Positions 1-8,000 of a DNA stretch of 13,738 nucleotides are shown in pieces (positions within the stretch are counted from its first letter, which is position 1; each line of letters begins with the position of its first letter). The notes beneath the pieces were generated by a model. That model had not been told where the DNA came from. It was given only the letters and a program-made list of their open reading frames with translations, and ran no database searches. The position numbers and the translations under genes are program-made. The stretch comes from Eubacteriales Family XIII. Incertae Sedis bacterium (GTDB lineage: Bacteria > Bacillota > Clostridia > Peptostreptococcales > Anaerovoracaceae): assembly GCA_031290715.1 (NCBI GenBank), contig JAITNA010000078.1:1-13738 (forward strand), given 5' to 3'.

Positions 1-219
1 ATTGTCGTGACATACGGAGATGAGAAGTTCATCATTGAATTGAAATTATGGAACGGGCCGGAGTACGAGCAGAAAGGCCTGCTGCAGTTGGCCGAGTATC
101 TGAACATTCAAAGCATGGATGCGGGCTGGCTCATTACCTTCGGCCTCGGCAAAATGGCCGACGCCGCGCCGGAGTGGGTCAAGACCGACGGGAAAGACAT
201 TTTCAAAGTTATCGTATAG
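1..219 (+). CDS. C-terminal fragment of a PD-(D/E)XK nuclease-type protein (5' end outside window)
   Basis: The frame is open from base 1 to the TAG at 217-219, so this is the 3' end of a gene that begins upstream; the GTG at 7 is only the first start-like codon visible. Residues FIIELKLW (10-17 counted from base 1) give the E-x-K core (E13, K15) of a PD-(D/E)XK nuclease fold. It is followed by the QLAEYL helix and a WLITFGLGK strand, which is how the C-terminal nuclease-like domain of the AAA-ATPase-like/DUF1703-type proteins common in Clostridia and Bacteroidetes ends. Members of that family usually pair an N-terminal P-loop ATPase with this domain; their biological role is poorly known. 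The ATPase part cannot be seen here. Assignment to the fold is fairly sure; assignment to that exact family is inference. Confidence 0.7.
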   Translation: MVVTYGDEKFIIELKLWNGPEYEQKGLLQLAEYLNIQSMDAGWLITFGLGKMADAAPEWVKTDGKDIFKVIV

Positions 220-228
220 ATCGTATAG
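211..228 (+). repeat. 9-bp tandem duplication giving two in-frame stop codons
   Basis: ATCGTATAG occurs twice back to back (211-219 and 220-228). The unit is a multiple of three, so the first gene ends with TAG and meets a second in-frame TAG three codons later. It is probably a slippage duplication with no effect on the product. Confidence 0.6.
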
Positions 229-267
229 CGGTCATTTCGCGTAATACTTCCCCATACGTATGAATCG

Positions 268-288
268 GCGCCCTTGGGGCGCTTTTTT
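268..288 (+). terminator. Rho-independent terminator after the nuclease-type gene
   Basis: GCGCCC (268-273), a TTG loop and GGGCGC (277-282) form a perfect 6-bp GC stem followed at once by six T residues (283-288). It lies 49 bp after the stop codon and just before the comEC promoter, so it separates the two transcription units. Confidence 0.85.
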
Positions 289-310
289 CAACATGACGAC
301 ATTTGCGAGG

Positions 311-339
311 TTGACAATATATTCTATATATGTTATATA
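311..339 (+). promoter_or_regulatory. SigA-type promoter for comEC
   Basis: A perfect -35 TTGACA (311-316) is followed after a 17-bp spacer by TATATA (334-339), preceded by TG at 331-332, which makes an extended -10. A consensus TATAAT also exists at 336-341, but with a 19-bp spacer. The block is AT-rich in an otherwise GC-rich region. Transcription would start near 346, leaving a leader of about 70 nt before the comEC start. No clear ComK-type box was seen. Confidence 0.7.
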
Positions 340-413
340 ATTACAGTAACGCTTTTTTGTTGCCGCCGTTTTTTCGACAAATTTGAGTTGTACCCCGAGG
401 GGAGGGGGCAAGA

Positions 414-3164
414 ATGGGAATCCGAGAGAAACCGTTCCGCACAGGAATCACGATAAGGGCCAAATTCCCGCGCCGTCCGCTTGTTTTTGTGACGGCGAGC
501 TATGCTTCGGGCATCGCGTGCTGTTACTTCTTCGCGCCGGCTTTTTCCGGCCTTGCCATCGGGCTTGCGGCGGGCGCCGTTCTGACGATTGCTTCTTTTC
601 GGAGCGGCATCCGGCAACAGACCGACGGCGCCGCCGCGGCCCATGTACCGTCCGCGCGGCTTTTTGCGCTTTTTCTCTGCTGCGTCTTTTTCACGGGGGC
701 TCTCTGCGCGCACTTAGCTTTCACGCGGGCGGACCCGCTTGAAGCGTATATCGGGGCGGGGCGCGGCGAGGTCCCCGAAGTTTCCGGCTATGTTTTGACC
801 TTTGAGCAGAAATCCGACGACTGCCGTATGATGACGGTTTTCGCGCAGGGACGAAAACTCCTGCTGCGCGTCTACGGCCCGGCGGACACACAGCCCGCGC
901 CGACAGAGCTCGTCGGACGCCGTATCGTATTCAGCGGGGAACCCTCCTATCCCGATACCGCGCGAAATCCGCGCTGCTTCGACTATCGCTTGCACCTGCT
1001 TTCAAAAAACATCCGGCTGATCGTCACAGCGGACGCCGCCGATGTGCGCCTTGACGATGGGCGCGCCGCGGACGGGAGCCTTGACGCGCCGGGCTCCGGT
1101 TTCGGCGCGCGCGTGCGGCGCGGCAGGAATCCGATCGCCGATCTGTACAATCTGGCGTTCCGCGCAAAGTCCGCGTTTCGCGCCGTCGTGCAAGCGGCGC
1201 TGCCGGAGGAACAGGCCGCCCTGTTCGAGGGGATGATGTTCGGCGACAAAAAAGACATCGACGACGATGTCTACGCGCAATTTCAGCGGGGCGGCGTCGC
1301 CCACATCCTCTCGGTCAGCGGTCTGCATGTCGGCATGGTCTATGCCTTTGTTTCCGCGGCGCTCGGAAACAAGAGGACAAAACGTTTTTACCTCACGGCC
1401 CTCCTCCTGCTTCTTTTCTATATGGTACTCTCCGAGTTTTCCCCCTCCGTCGTGCGCGCGGTGATGATGATCGCCGTTCACATCGCGTCAAAACTCCTGC
1501 ACAGGCGCTACGACCTCCTGACCGGCGTATGCTTCGCGGCCCTGCTCTCGCTTTCGGCAAACCCCCTCGCGCTCTTTGGCGTCGGCTTCCGCCTGTCTTT
1601 CACGGCTGTCATTTCGCTCGCTTTCGCCCTGCCTTTTCTCGCCCGTTTCACAGGATTTCGTAATACAGCCACCGGCCGGACGATCGCGGCGCACGACCTG
1701 CGGCGCGTATACGGTGTGCCGCCCGCGAAGCTGCTCGGCGCGTATGTCTGCGGGGCGCTGCTGCCGCTGCTTGCGATCCAGATATTCATGCTGCCGCTCA
1801 CCGCCTATGATTTCAATCTCATCTCCCTTTCCGCGCTCGCCCTCAATATCCCGGTCATTGCGCTCGCGTCCCTCATCGTCCCGTTTGGCATCGTTCTGCT
1901 CGTACTTTCCTGCGCCGCCGCGGCGGCGCCGCCTTTCGCGCCGTTTGCGGAACCGCTGCTTGGCGTCGGGGCGCAAGCGGCCGGCTGCATGATCGAGCTG
2001 ATGCTGCGCCTTACGCAAGCCGCGGACGCCGTCCCTTTCGCTTCCTTCACCGTTTGCTCCCCGCCCCTGCCGCTCATCCTGCTGTTTTACGCCCTCTCCT
2101 TCTTTCTGCTCTCCGAAAACTTCAGCCTTTCCCGGAGCAAACGGCGGGTACGGAATCGGGGGGAAAGCGCCGCTTTGATACCCTCTTGCCCGCCCGCGCT
2201 CCCCCTCGCGCCCATCCTCTTTTGCTGCCTGATCCTGTTTGTTTCCCCGGTCTGCCGTCAAGACCGCGCCGCGTATACCTTTGTCGATGTGGGCCAGGGC
2301 GATTGTCTGCATATCCGCACAGCAGACGGCAGGAATTATCTGATGGACGGCGGCGGCAAGGTCCCTTGGGACGGCTCCGATTTTGCGGTCGGCAAAGAAA
2401 CCCTCCTGCCTTATTTGCTGAAAAACGGCGTTTCGCATTTGGACGGGGTGTTTATATCGCACCTCCACGCGGATCATTTCAAAGGGCTTGCGGAACTGTC
2501 GCGGTACATGGATGTCGGGCCGCTGTATCTCTACGAGGGGTCCGCGGCGGGCGATCCGCCCGGCCATTTTGCTTCGATTATCGCCGGGTGGGATTTGCCC
2601 CTATGCGCGGATTGGACGGCACCGCGTTTGATCTCGGCCGGCGACCGCGTCGTCCTCGGGAAAAACGCGGCGGCTGAGATATTATTCCCGCCCGCTCGGA
2701 CGGAAACGGAATACCTCGCGGCAATGCAGCATGGGGAGGACGAGAATCGCTCGAGCCTTTTGATCCGTTTTGAGGTTGAGGGGCTTTCCGTGCTGATGAC
2801 GGGAGATGTCGGGGAGGAGGGGGAAGCGGAAGCGCTGCGCGGCGGGGCGGATTTGGCGGCCGACATCCTCAAGGTCGGGCACCACGGCAGCAAGACCTCG
2901 ACCTCGGACGCTTTTTTGGACGGCATCGCCCCGGCCGCCGCCGTGATTCAGGTCGGAAAGAACAACTACGGGCACCCCGCGCCGGATATCCTTGCGAAAC
3001 TGCGCGGGCGTGATATGATTGTATATAGAAACGATCGGGACGGCGCCTTGCTTGCGGACGCGGCGGCGGGCGGTTTTGTGATGCGCACGGTAAAACGGGA
3101 TTGCGTTTCGGGAATGCTGCTGAAGGACTGCGAGAAAGCGCTGTTCCGGGAAGAGCTTCCGTAA
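414..3164 (+). CDS. comEC: ComEC/Rec2 DNA internalisation channel protein
   Basis: Polytopic membrane protein that carries single-stranded DNA across the cytoplasmic membrane in natural transformation. It is 916 aa, somewhat longer than the usual 750-800. Order of parts: hydrophobic segments near residues 25-75; a soluble DUF4131-type region; the Competence domain with the signature GGVAHILSVSGLHVGMV near residues 293-310; several membrane helices to about 600; and a C-terminal metallo-beta-lactamase-like domain. The latter shows DVGQGD near 624, HLHADH (H683, H685, D687, H688), TGD with D798, and GHHGSK (H823, H824). All metal-ligand motifs seem intact, so it should be functional. The ATG at 414 has a strong GGAGGGG site (401-407). 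Next to holA as in many Bacillota. No comEA or other competence genes are in the window, so transformation ability cannot be judged. Confidence 0.95.
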   Translation: MGIREKPFRTGITIRAKFPRRPLVFVTASYASGIACCYFFAPAFSGLAIGLAAGAVLTIASFRSGIRQQTDGAAAAHVPSARLFALFLCCVFFTGALCAHLAFTRADPLEAYIGAGRGEVPEVSGYVLTFEQKSDDCRMMTVFAQGRKLLLRVYGPADTQPAPTELVGRRIVFSGEPSYPDTARNPRCFDYRLHLLSKNIRLIVTADAADVRLDDGRAADGSLDAPGSGFGARVRRGRNPIADLYNLAFRAKSAFRAVVQAALPEEQAALFEGMMFGDKKDIDDDVYAQFQRGGVAHILSVSGLHVGMVYAFVSAALGNKRTKRFYLTALLLLLFYMVLSEFSPSVVRAVMMIAVHIASKLLHRRYDLLTGVCFAALLSLSANPLALFGVGFRLSFTAVISLAFALPFLARFTGFRNTATGRTIAAHDLRRVYGVPPAKLLGAYVCGALLPLLAIQIFMLPLTAYDFNLISLSALALNIPVIALASLIVPFGIVLLVLSCAAAAAPPFAPFAEPLLGVGAQAAGCMIELMLRLTQAADAVPFASFTVCSPPLPLILLFYALSFFLLSENFSLSRSKRRVRNRGESAALIPSCPPALPLAPILFCCLILFVSPVCRQDRAAYTFVDVGQGDCLHIRTADGRNYLMDGGGKVPWDGSDFAVGKETLLPYLLKNGVSHLDGVFISHLHADHFKGLAELSRYMDVGPLYLYEGSAAGDPPGHFASIIAGWDLPLCADWTAPRLISAGDRVVLGKNAAAEILFPPARTETEYLAAMQHGEDENRSSLLIRFEVEGLSVLMTGDVGEEGEAEALRGGADLAADILKVGHHGSKTSTSDAFLDGIAPAAAVIQVGKNNYGHPAPDILAKLRGRDMIVYRNDRDGALLADAAAGGFVMRTVKRDCVSGMLLKDCEKALFREELP

Positions 3165-3193
3165 CGATTCGGACAGGCGCGGGCGCGGGCGCG

Positions 3194-3280
3194 GGAAGAG
3201 CGGCGGCAAAGTATCGGTTCTGAAAAGAGCGGCGGCAGAGGGGCGGTTCCGGAAAGAGCGGCGATAGAAAGGATGGGGCA
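3194..3280 (+). repeat. Three imperfect 29-bp tandem repeats between comEC and holA
   Basis: The core AAGAGCGGCG recurs at 3196, 3225 and 3254, a 29-bp period. Copies 1 (3194-3222) and 2 (3223-3251) match at 22 of 29 positions. Copy 3 (3252-3280) is more diverged, and its last part provides the AAAGGA ribosome site of holA. The comEC 3' end (about 3143-3156) contains a similar GTTCCGGGAAGAGC stretch, so the repeats may have grown from that sequence. No gene was seen in this 116-bp gap. Confidence 0.65.
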
Positions 3281-4411
3281 TTGGCGGGCAAAGGCGATGG
3301 CGGGAGCGGATTCCGCGGCATAGAGGACGATTTGAAAACCGGCGGGATTGATCGCGCAGCGCCCATTTTGCTCTGCGGCGCGGAGGTCTTTCTCGTCGAT
3401 CATTATGAAAAAAAGCTTGCGGAGCGCTTCGGCGGCGGGGCGTCAGCTTTCCTCGACTTGAATGTGTTTCGCGGCGGCGAAGCCAAAGACGAGGAGATTA
3501 TGAGCGCCTGTGATACCGTTCCGATGCTTGCGCCGCGGCGTGTCGTTATCGTGAAAAACCATCCGGGGCTGAGCGGCGGTTCCGGGGCGGGCGGTCCGGC
3601 GGGCGCTTCGGCGGTCAGCTCGGCGGGCGGCGGCGCGTCAAGGGGCCGCGGGGCCGGGAAAACGCAGAAGAACAGCGGTCTGGAGGGCTATCTGCCGGCG
3701 CTCCCCGAAACTGTGCGCTTGATCTTCACCGCCGCGGGTGTGAACAAAACGCGCACCCTGTACAAAGCCCTCGCGAAGGCCGGTCGCGTCTATGAATTTT
3801 CGCGTTTGTCCGAGGATGAAGCGAGGTCCTTTGCGCGCAAGCGGTTCAAGGCCATGGGGCTGGCGATCCCGTTCGGCCGGCTCGGCGAATTTCTGGCTCA
3901 GACCGGCTACTTGGACAAGGATTCGGAAACGGACCTGTTCGGCGTTGCGAATGAAGCCGCCAAACTCGGCGCTTTCGTCCGTGCCGAGGGACGCGGCGAG
4001 GTCACATCGGAGGATATCGCGGAATGCCTATCCGGGACGCTTCAGACAGATGTCTTTGCTGTCCTCGACGCCATCAGCAACGGGCGAAAAGCGGAATCCG
4101 TGCGTCTGCTCGAAAACAGCCTTGCGCTCGGGGAAAGCCCCTTTCGGTTGCTGTCCCTGTTCACGGGCCACTTTGAGATCATGCTCGGCTACAAGGAAAT
4201 GCAGGAAAAGGGATATTCCCCCTCAAAGATGATGAGTGTTTTCAATATGAAAAACGATTGGCGGCTGAAACGGCTCGGAGGGTTTGCTTCCCGTTTCTCA
4301 AAAGAAAAGCTCCGCGCCATCCTCCACCGACTCTATAACATAGACGGCGACATCAAGTCCGGCAACATCAGCGACCGCCTCGCCCTGACGCTGCTGATCG
4401 CGGAAATGTGA
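3281..4411 (+). CDS. holA: DNA polymerase III subunit delta (HolA)
   Basis: Clamp-loader subunit that opens the beta sliding clamp at primer-template junctions. The 376-aa product has the family layout: an AAA+-like N-terminal domain starting with ILLCGAEVFLVDHY (29-42), the FRGGEAKDEEIMSACDTVPMLAPRRVVIVKN stretch typical of HolA (about 63-93), a lid region, and the C-terminal helical collar ending in NISDRLALTLLIAEM. A Gly/Ala/Ser-rich segment (about 98-132) interrupts the N-terminal domain after VVIVKNHPGL; most homologues have only a short loop there. The start is the TTG at 3281, seven bases after an AAAGGA site; no in-frame ATG fits. It sits 116 bp after comEC and is probably co-transcribed, a common pairing in Bacillota. 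The usual rpsT neighbour is absent. Confidence 0.93.
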   Translation: MAGKGDGGSGFRGIEDDLKTGGIDRAAPILLCGAEVFLVDHYEKKLAERFGGGASAFLDLNVFRGGEAKDEEIMSACDTVPMLAPRRVVIVKNHPGLSGGSGAGGPAGASAVSSAGGGASRGRGAGKTQKNSGLEGYLPALPETVRLIFTAAGVNKTRTLYKALAKAGRVYEFSRLSEDEARSFARKRFKAMGLAIPFGRLGEFLAQTGYLDKDSETDLFGVANEAAKLGAFVRAEGRGEVTSEDIAECLSGTLQTDVFAVLDAISNGRKAESVRLLENSLALGESPFRLLSLFTGHFEIMLGYKEMQEKGYSPSKMMSVFNMKNDWRLKRLGGFASRFSKEKLRAILHRLYNIDGDIKSGNISDRLALTLLIAEM

Positions 4412-4417
4412 GCTGAA

Positions 4418-4443
4418 AACGCCGAGATTCGGCAATAGGCGTT
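4418..4443. terminator. Hairpin between convergent holA and HutP-family gene (weak terminator)
   Basis: The 37-bp convergent gap holds GCCGA-GAT-TCGGC (4421-4433) and an overlapping outer pair AACGCC (4418-4423)/GGCGTT (4438-4443). Read on the minus strand the inner hairpin is followed by GTTTTC, a short T tract, so it may end the HutP-family transcript. There is no T tract on the plus side. Confidence 0.35.
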
Positions 4444-4448
4444 CATGC

Positions 4449-4865
4449 TCAGTCCTCGGGGATGGAGCGGTGCCCCAGTCCAATCACCACATCGTTCAGG
4501 TGCAGCAGGCCGATACTCATAAAGACGCAGACCGACAGATGCTCGCGATGCCGGCACACGGCGATCTTGCCGCCGCCGTTCAGCCCGATCGCTTTCGCCG
4601 CAATCTGCGCGACGGCTTCGCGAGCCGCCCCCGCAATCGCTCCGTCCTGCACATGGTTTTCCTTTGTCAGGCCGGCTTTGCGCGAAGCGAAAATCGCGCG
4701 CTCGATCACGATATGAATGGAATTAACGACGTCGCCGCCGATGTCAGCTGCGACAGCCTTGATCCCGCCCGCCGTGAGCTTCTCAATATACATCTCTTCC
4801 AACTCGCGCGTAGGCGTGATCGACAATTGGATTGCGGCCCGTGCGACGTCAATACTGTCCAACAT
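4449..4865 (-). CDS. HutP-family RNA-binding regulator (orphan)
   Basis: This 138-aa protein matches the clostridial HutP family: SIDVARAAI near the N-terminus, ADIGGDVVNSI (40-50), ENHVQDGAIAGAAREAV (69-85), GLNGGGKIAV (94-103) and the C-terminal LLHLNDVVIGLGHRSI. The founding member, B. subtilis HutP, is a hexameric antiterminator that binds NAG-repeat RNA in the histidine-use operon when L-histidine and Mg2+ are present. By eye only part of the histidine ligand set (for example H71, H132) is in place, so its ligand may differ. No histidine-degradation genes lie nearby. The start at 4865 was chosen because GGAG lies six bases upstream; a second ATG at 4877 would be nearly leaderless given the promoter just upstream. 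The frame stays open far upstream to 5459, but that part is antisense to the PBP gene. Confidence 0.85.
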   Translation of the reverse strand: MLDSIDVARAAIQLSITPTRELEEMYIEKLTAGGIKAVAADIGGDVVNSIHIVIERAIFASRKAGLTKENHVQDGAIAGAAREAVAQIAAKAIGLNGGGKIAVCRHREHLSVCVFMSIGLLHLNDVVIGLGHRSIPED

Positions 4866-4884
4866 TTTCTTCTCCATGTCCCCT

Positions 4885-4893
4885 ATTGTAGCA
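4885..4893 (-). promoter_or_regulatory. Extended -10 promoter for the HutP-family gene
   Basis: On the minus strand this reads TGCTACAAT, an extended -10 element; no good -35 hexamer was found 16-18 bp upstream. The expected transcript start falls about at the first ATG (4877), so the mRNA would have a very short leader and use the second ATG (4865) with its GGAG site. Confidence 0.5.
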
Positions 4894-4975
4894 CGTTTCC
4901 GCCCAAAAGCGGCATTTTCCCCAAACCGCCTGTAATAGCTGTAATATTCTTGTGCTTCCCCCTGAATGCCATCTT

Positions 4976-4984
4976 TGGTATAAT
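4976..4984 (+). promoter_or_regulatory. Extended -10 promoter for the class A PBP gene
   Basis: TGGTATAAT is a perfect extended -10. The -35 region at the right distance (TTCCCC) is poor, which is usual for extended -10 promoters. The transcript would start near 4991 and have a leader of about 90 nt. It is divergent from the HutP-family promoter, roughly 85 bp apart. Between them TGTAATA occurs twice (4931-4937, 4940-4946), nine bases apart. Confidence 0.6.
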
Positions 4985-4989
4985 AATCA

Positions 4990-5026
4990 GGATTCCCGGG
5001 ACGAAGCGCCTTGCCCGGATTGGAAT
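4990..5026 (+). other. Inverted repeat in the PBP gene leader
   Basis: ATTCC-CGGG (4992-5000) can pair with CCCG (5014-5017) and GGAAT (5022-5026), with a four-base bulge. The left arm GGATTCCCGGGACG closely resembles 8992-9005 (one mismatch), so this may be a decayed copy of the dispersed element seen at 8942-9003. It lies at the very 5' end of the predicted mRNA. Confidence 0.35.
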
Positions 5027-5083
5027 TTGATGGATGCCGAAAAAGATGTTTTGCCGCATTCATGAGATACAAGGAGAAGAACC

Positions 5084-8000
5084 TTGGATAATAAAGAACC
5101 GACAAATACGGATGATTTTTCAAAAAAATTCGATGCCCTCGAAGAAGAGTTTCGCACAATGCACGGCACCCTTCGCGAAGAGCCGGATCCGTGGAGCGAC
5201 CTGCTATCCGAGCTGACGGACACCGGCGCGGACGACACCGCGGCCAACCTCGCGGACGGCCCGCAGAAAGAAACCGCTCCGGACACAGACGGCCCCGCGG
5301 ACAGTCCCGCCGCCGACCCGGACGGCAGCGCATTGGACGACTTCTATACGGTGACCGCAGCCAACCTCGCGGACGACCCCGAAGCAGACCCCGCGAAAGA
5401 AGCAATGATGCCAACAGCGGCGACAGCAGAGGCCGCCCCGGAGGAAAGCAAACCCCCATCGGACGACCGCATGGCTATGCGCCGGGATCGCCGCAGCAAA
5501 AACGGCAGGAGCGGCGGAAAAACCGACGCAGGAAGCAGAAAAGAGGCCGCAGTGAGATCAAAAAGCAGAAGGTCAAAAAAAGGCAGAAAGAAGCAGCCCA
5601 TCGGCGCTCGCATCGCGAAGTGGTTCCTTTCCGTAGTCCTGATCCTGATTCTCGTTGTGTTCACCGCCGGATTTCTCTATCTGTACGGCATTATCAAGGA
5701 CTTGCCGGATCACGACCCGACCCAGATTCAAAAGGACCTCAAGCGCATGTCCACGATCTACGACGATGAAGGGCTGCCCATCCGCGATATCTATCTTGAC
5801 GAGGGGCAGCGGACGCTCGTCACCTACGACCAGATTCCGCAAAATCTCGTCAATGCTTTCATTGCCGTTGAGGACAAGACATTTTGGACGCACAAGGGCT
5901 TCAACATCGTGCGCATCCTCGGCGCCATCAAGGAAAGCGTGACGAGCGGCGAGGGCGTCACGGGCGCCAGCGGCGTCAGCACGATCACACAGCAGCTTGC
6001 GCGCAACATCTGGCTTACCGATATCCGATCGGTGCGCACCCTCGACCGCAAGGTGAAAGAAGCGTATTATGCCAGGGATCTGGAAGAAAACCTCAGCAAA
6101 GAGGAGATTCTGACCGCTTATCTCAACACCATTTCGCTCGGCAATCACAGCTACGGCATCGCGTCGGCGGCGAAATCATACTTTGACAAGGACATCGAGG
6201 ATATCGATCTCATCGAATCGGCGGCCTTGGCCGCGCTTCCGCAGGAGCCTAGCAAATATTCCATGATCACCACGCTGACCCCCGGGGAGGTGTCCGCGGA
6301 CGATCCGCGCATTCTGCTCACTACCAGTCAATATATCTTCCTCTACAACGACGCGGCCGAGCCGCGGATCAAGCTCGTCCTGAATCTCATGCTCGAACAG
6401 GGATTCATTACACAAGCGGAATACAACGCCGCTTCCGCGGAAAATATCCGCGACCATCTGCATCCCCATGAACTCGAAGGCGACAGCAACACCGCCTACT
6501 TCACCGACTACCTGATTACGGACTTGGCCGAGGATCTTTTGGAAACCATGCCCGACCTTTTGGATATGGACGAAGCGATCCAGATGGTCTACAGCGGCGG
6601 GCTTGAAATTCACAGTACGCTGAGCACACGGATTCAAAACATCGTTTCGGAGGAAGTGGAGAACCCCGCAAACTTCCCGGGGGTTCGCCCGACGAAAGAC
6701 AGAAGCGGCAACATCCTTGATGAAAACTACCATGTACTTCTTTTCAGCTACGACAGTTTGTTCCAAACGCGCGAGGACGGGCCGTGGTTCGGGCTGACCG
6801 ACGAAGAATTTGACATCCTCGAGGACGGCAGCATGGTCGTTTACGCCGGACACCGGCTCGGAATATACAAGACGACGAGCGCGGCCGGGAATGAAATCGC
6901 GTTGGAGTTCAAGGATTTCTATTCACAGCAGCCCGACGGCGTATTCTACATGACAAAGGGCGGCATCATCAGCATCCCCTCCGAATACAAGTCGATCGCA
7001 ATGACCGTAAACGATGCCGGCGAAACCGTGGAAACCGACCATCTCCTCCTGTCCGCCGAATTTCTGCAAAGCGAGGACAACATCTTCACGGTTGATGAAA
7101 ACGGGACATACTGGATTCCCCCGACGAAGTTCAACCTCCGGCAAGCCATCATCCAACCCCAAACAGCGGCTGTCATCCTCGAACACCACACCGGCTATAT
7201 CAAAGCGATGACGGGCGGCAGAGGCGTCACGGGGCAGATGAATTACAACCGCACGCTGAGCCCGCGGCAGCCGGGCTCGACGATGAAGCCGCTCGGCACC
7301 TACGGGCCGGCCATCGAAATGAGCGCCAACAAGGAGCCGGTCGGCAGCGAAATCCCGACCTTCGGAACCTATTGGTCCCCCATCTCCATCATCATCGACG
7401 AAGCAATGACCTACAACGGCAAAGTCTGGCCCGAAAACTGGTACCGCAGCTACAGAAGCGCGCAGACCTTGCGGAGTTCCATTGAGCAGTCCATCAACGT
7501 CAACGCCGTAAAGGTGCAGTTGGCCGTCGGCGATCAGCGCTCCGTCACTTTCCTGAAAAAGCTCGGCATTACGACCGTTGTGGAAGAGGGCGACAGAAAC
7601 GACCTCAATCCCGCGGCGCTCGCCCTCGGCGGCATGACGCGCGGCCTGACGCCGCTCCAGAGCAGTTCCGCCTACGGGACCTTTGCCAACGCGGGCGTAC
7701 ACATCGACCCGATCTCCTACACCCTCGTCACGGATCGGCGCGGCAATGTCATTCTGGAAGGCAAGCCGAAATCGACACAGGCGATGGATCCGGGTACCGC
7801 GTTCATCGTGAACGACATGCTCCGCACGACGGTTGCGAACGGCATCGCGAACAGGGCGCAGCTTCCCGGTGTCCCCGTCGCGGGAAAGACCGGGACATCC
7901 TCGGAAAACTACGACGCGTGGTTCGTCGGCAATACGCCCAAGTATTCCGCCGCTTTCTGGATCGGCTGCGATGTGCAGATCGATATGTCGGCCGGATCGG

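Noticed and set aside
1488..2567. 359-aa minus-strand ORF opposite comEC
   Set aside because: Very Arg/Gly/Glu-rich low-complexity translation, antisense to a membrane protein gene, with no start signals.
2682..3403. Overlapping minus-strand ORFs across the comEC-holA junction
   Set aside because: They owe their length to the GC-rich 29-bp repeats and antisense frames; no recognisable protein family.
5062..5091. Nine-codon ORF (MRYKEKNLG) overlapping the PBP TTG start
   Set aside because: No ribosome site of its own, and it contains the AAGGAG of the PBP gene; a chance short frame is more likely than a regulatory leader peptide.
4866..5459. Upstream part of the HutP-family frame (open back to 5459)
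   Set aside because: Arg/Pro-rich translation antisense to the PBP start; it crosses both promoters and has no homology to HutP. The start at 4865 has a GGAG site.
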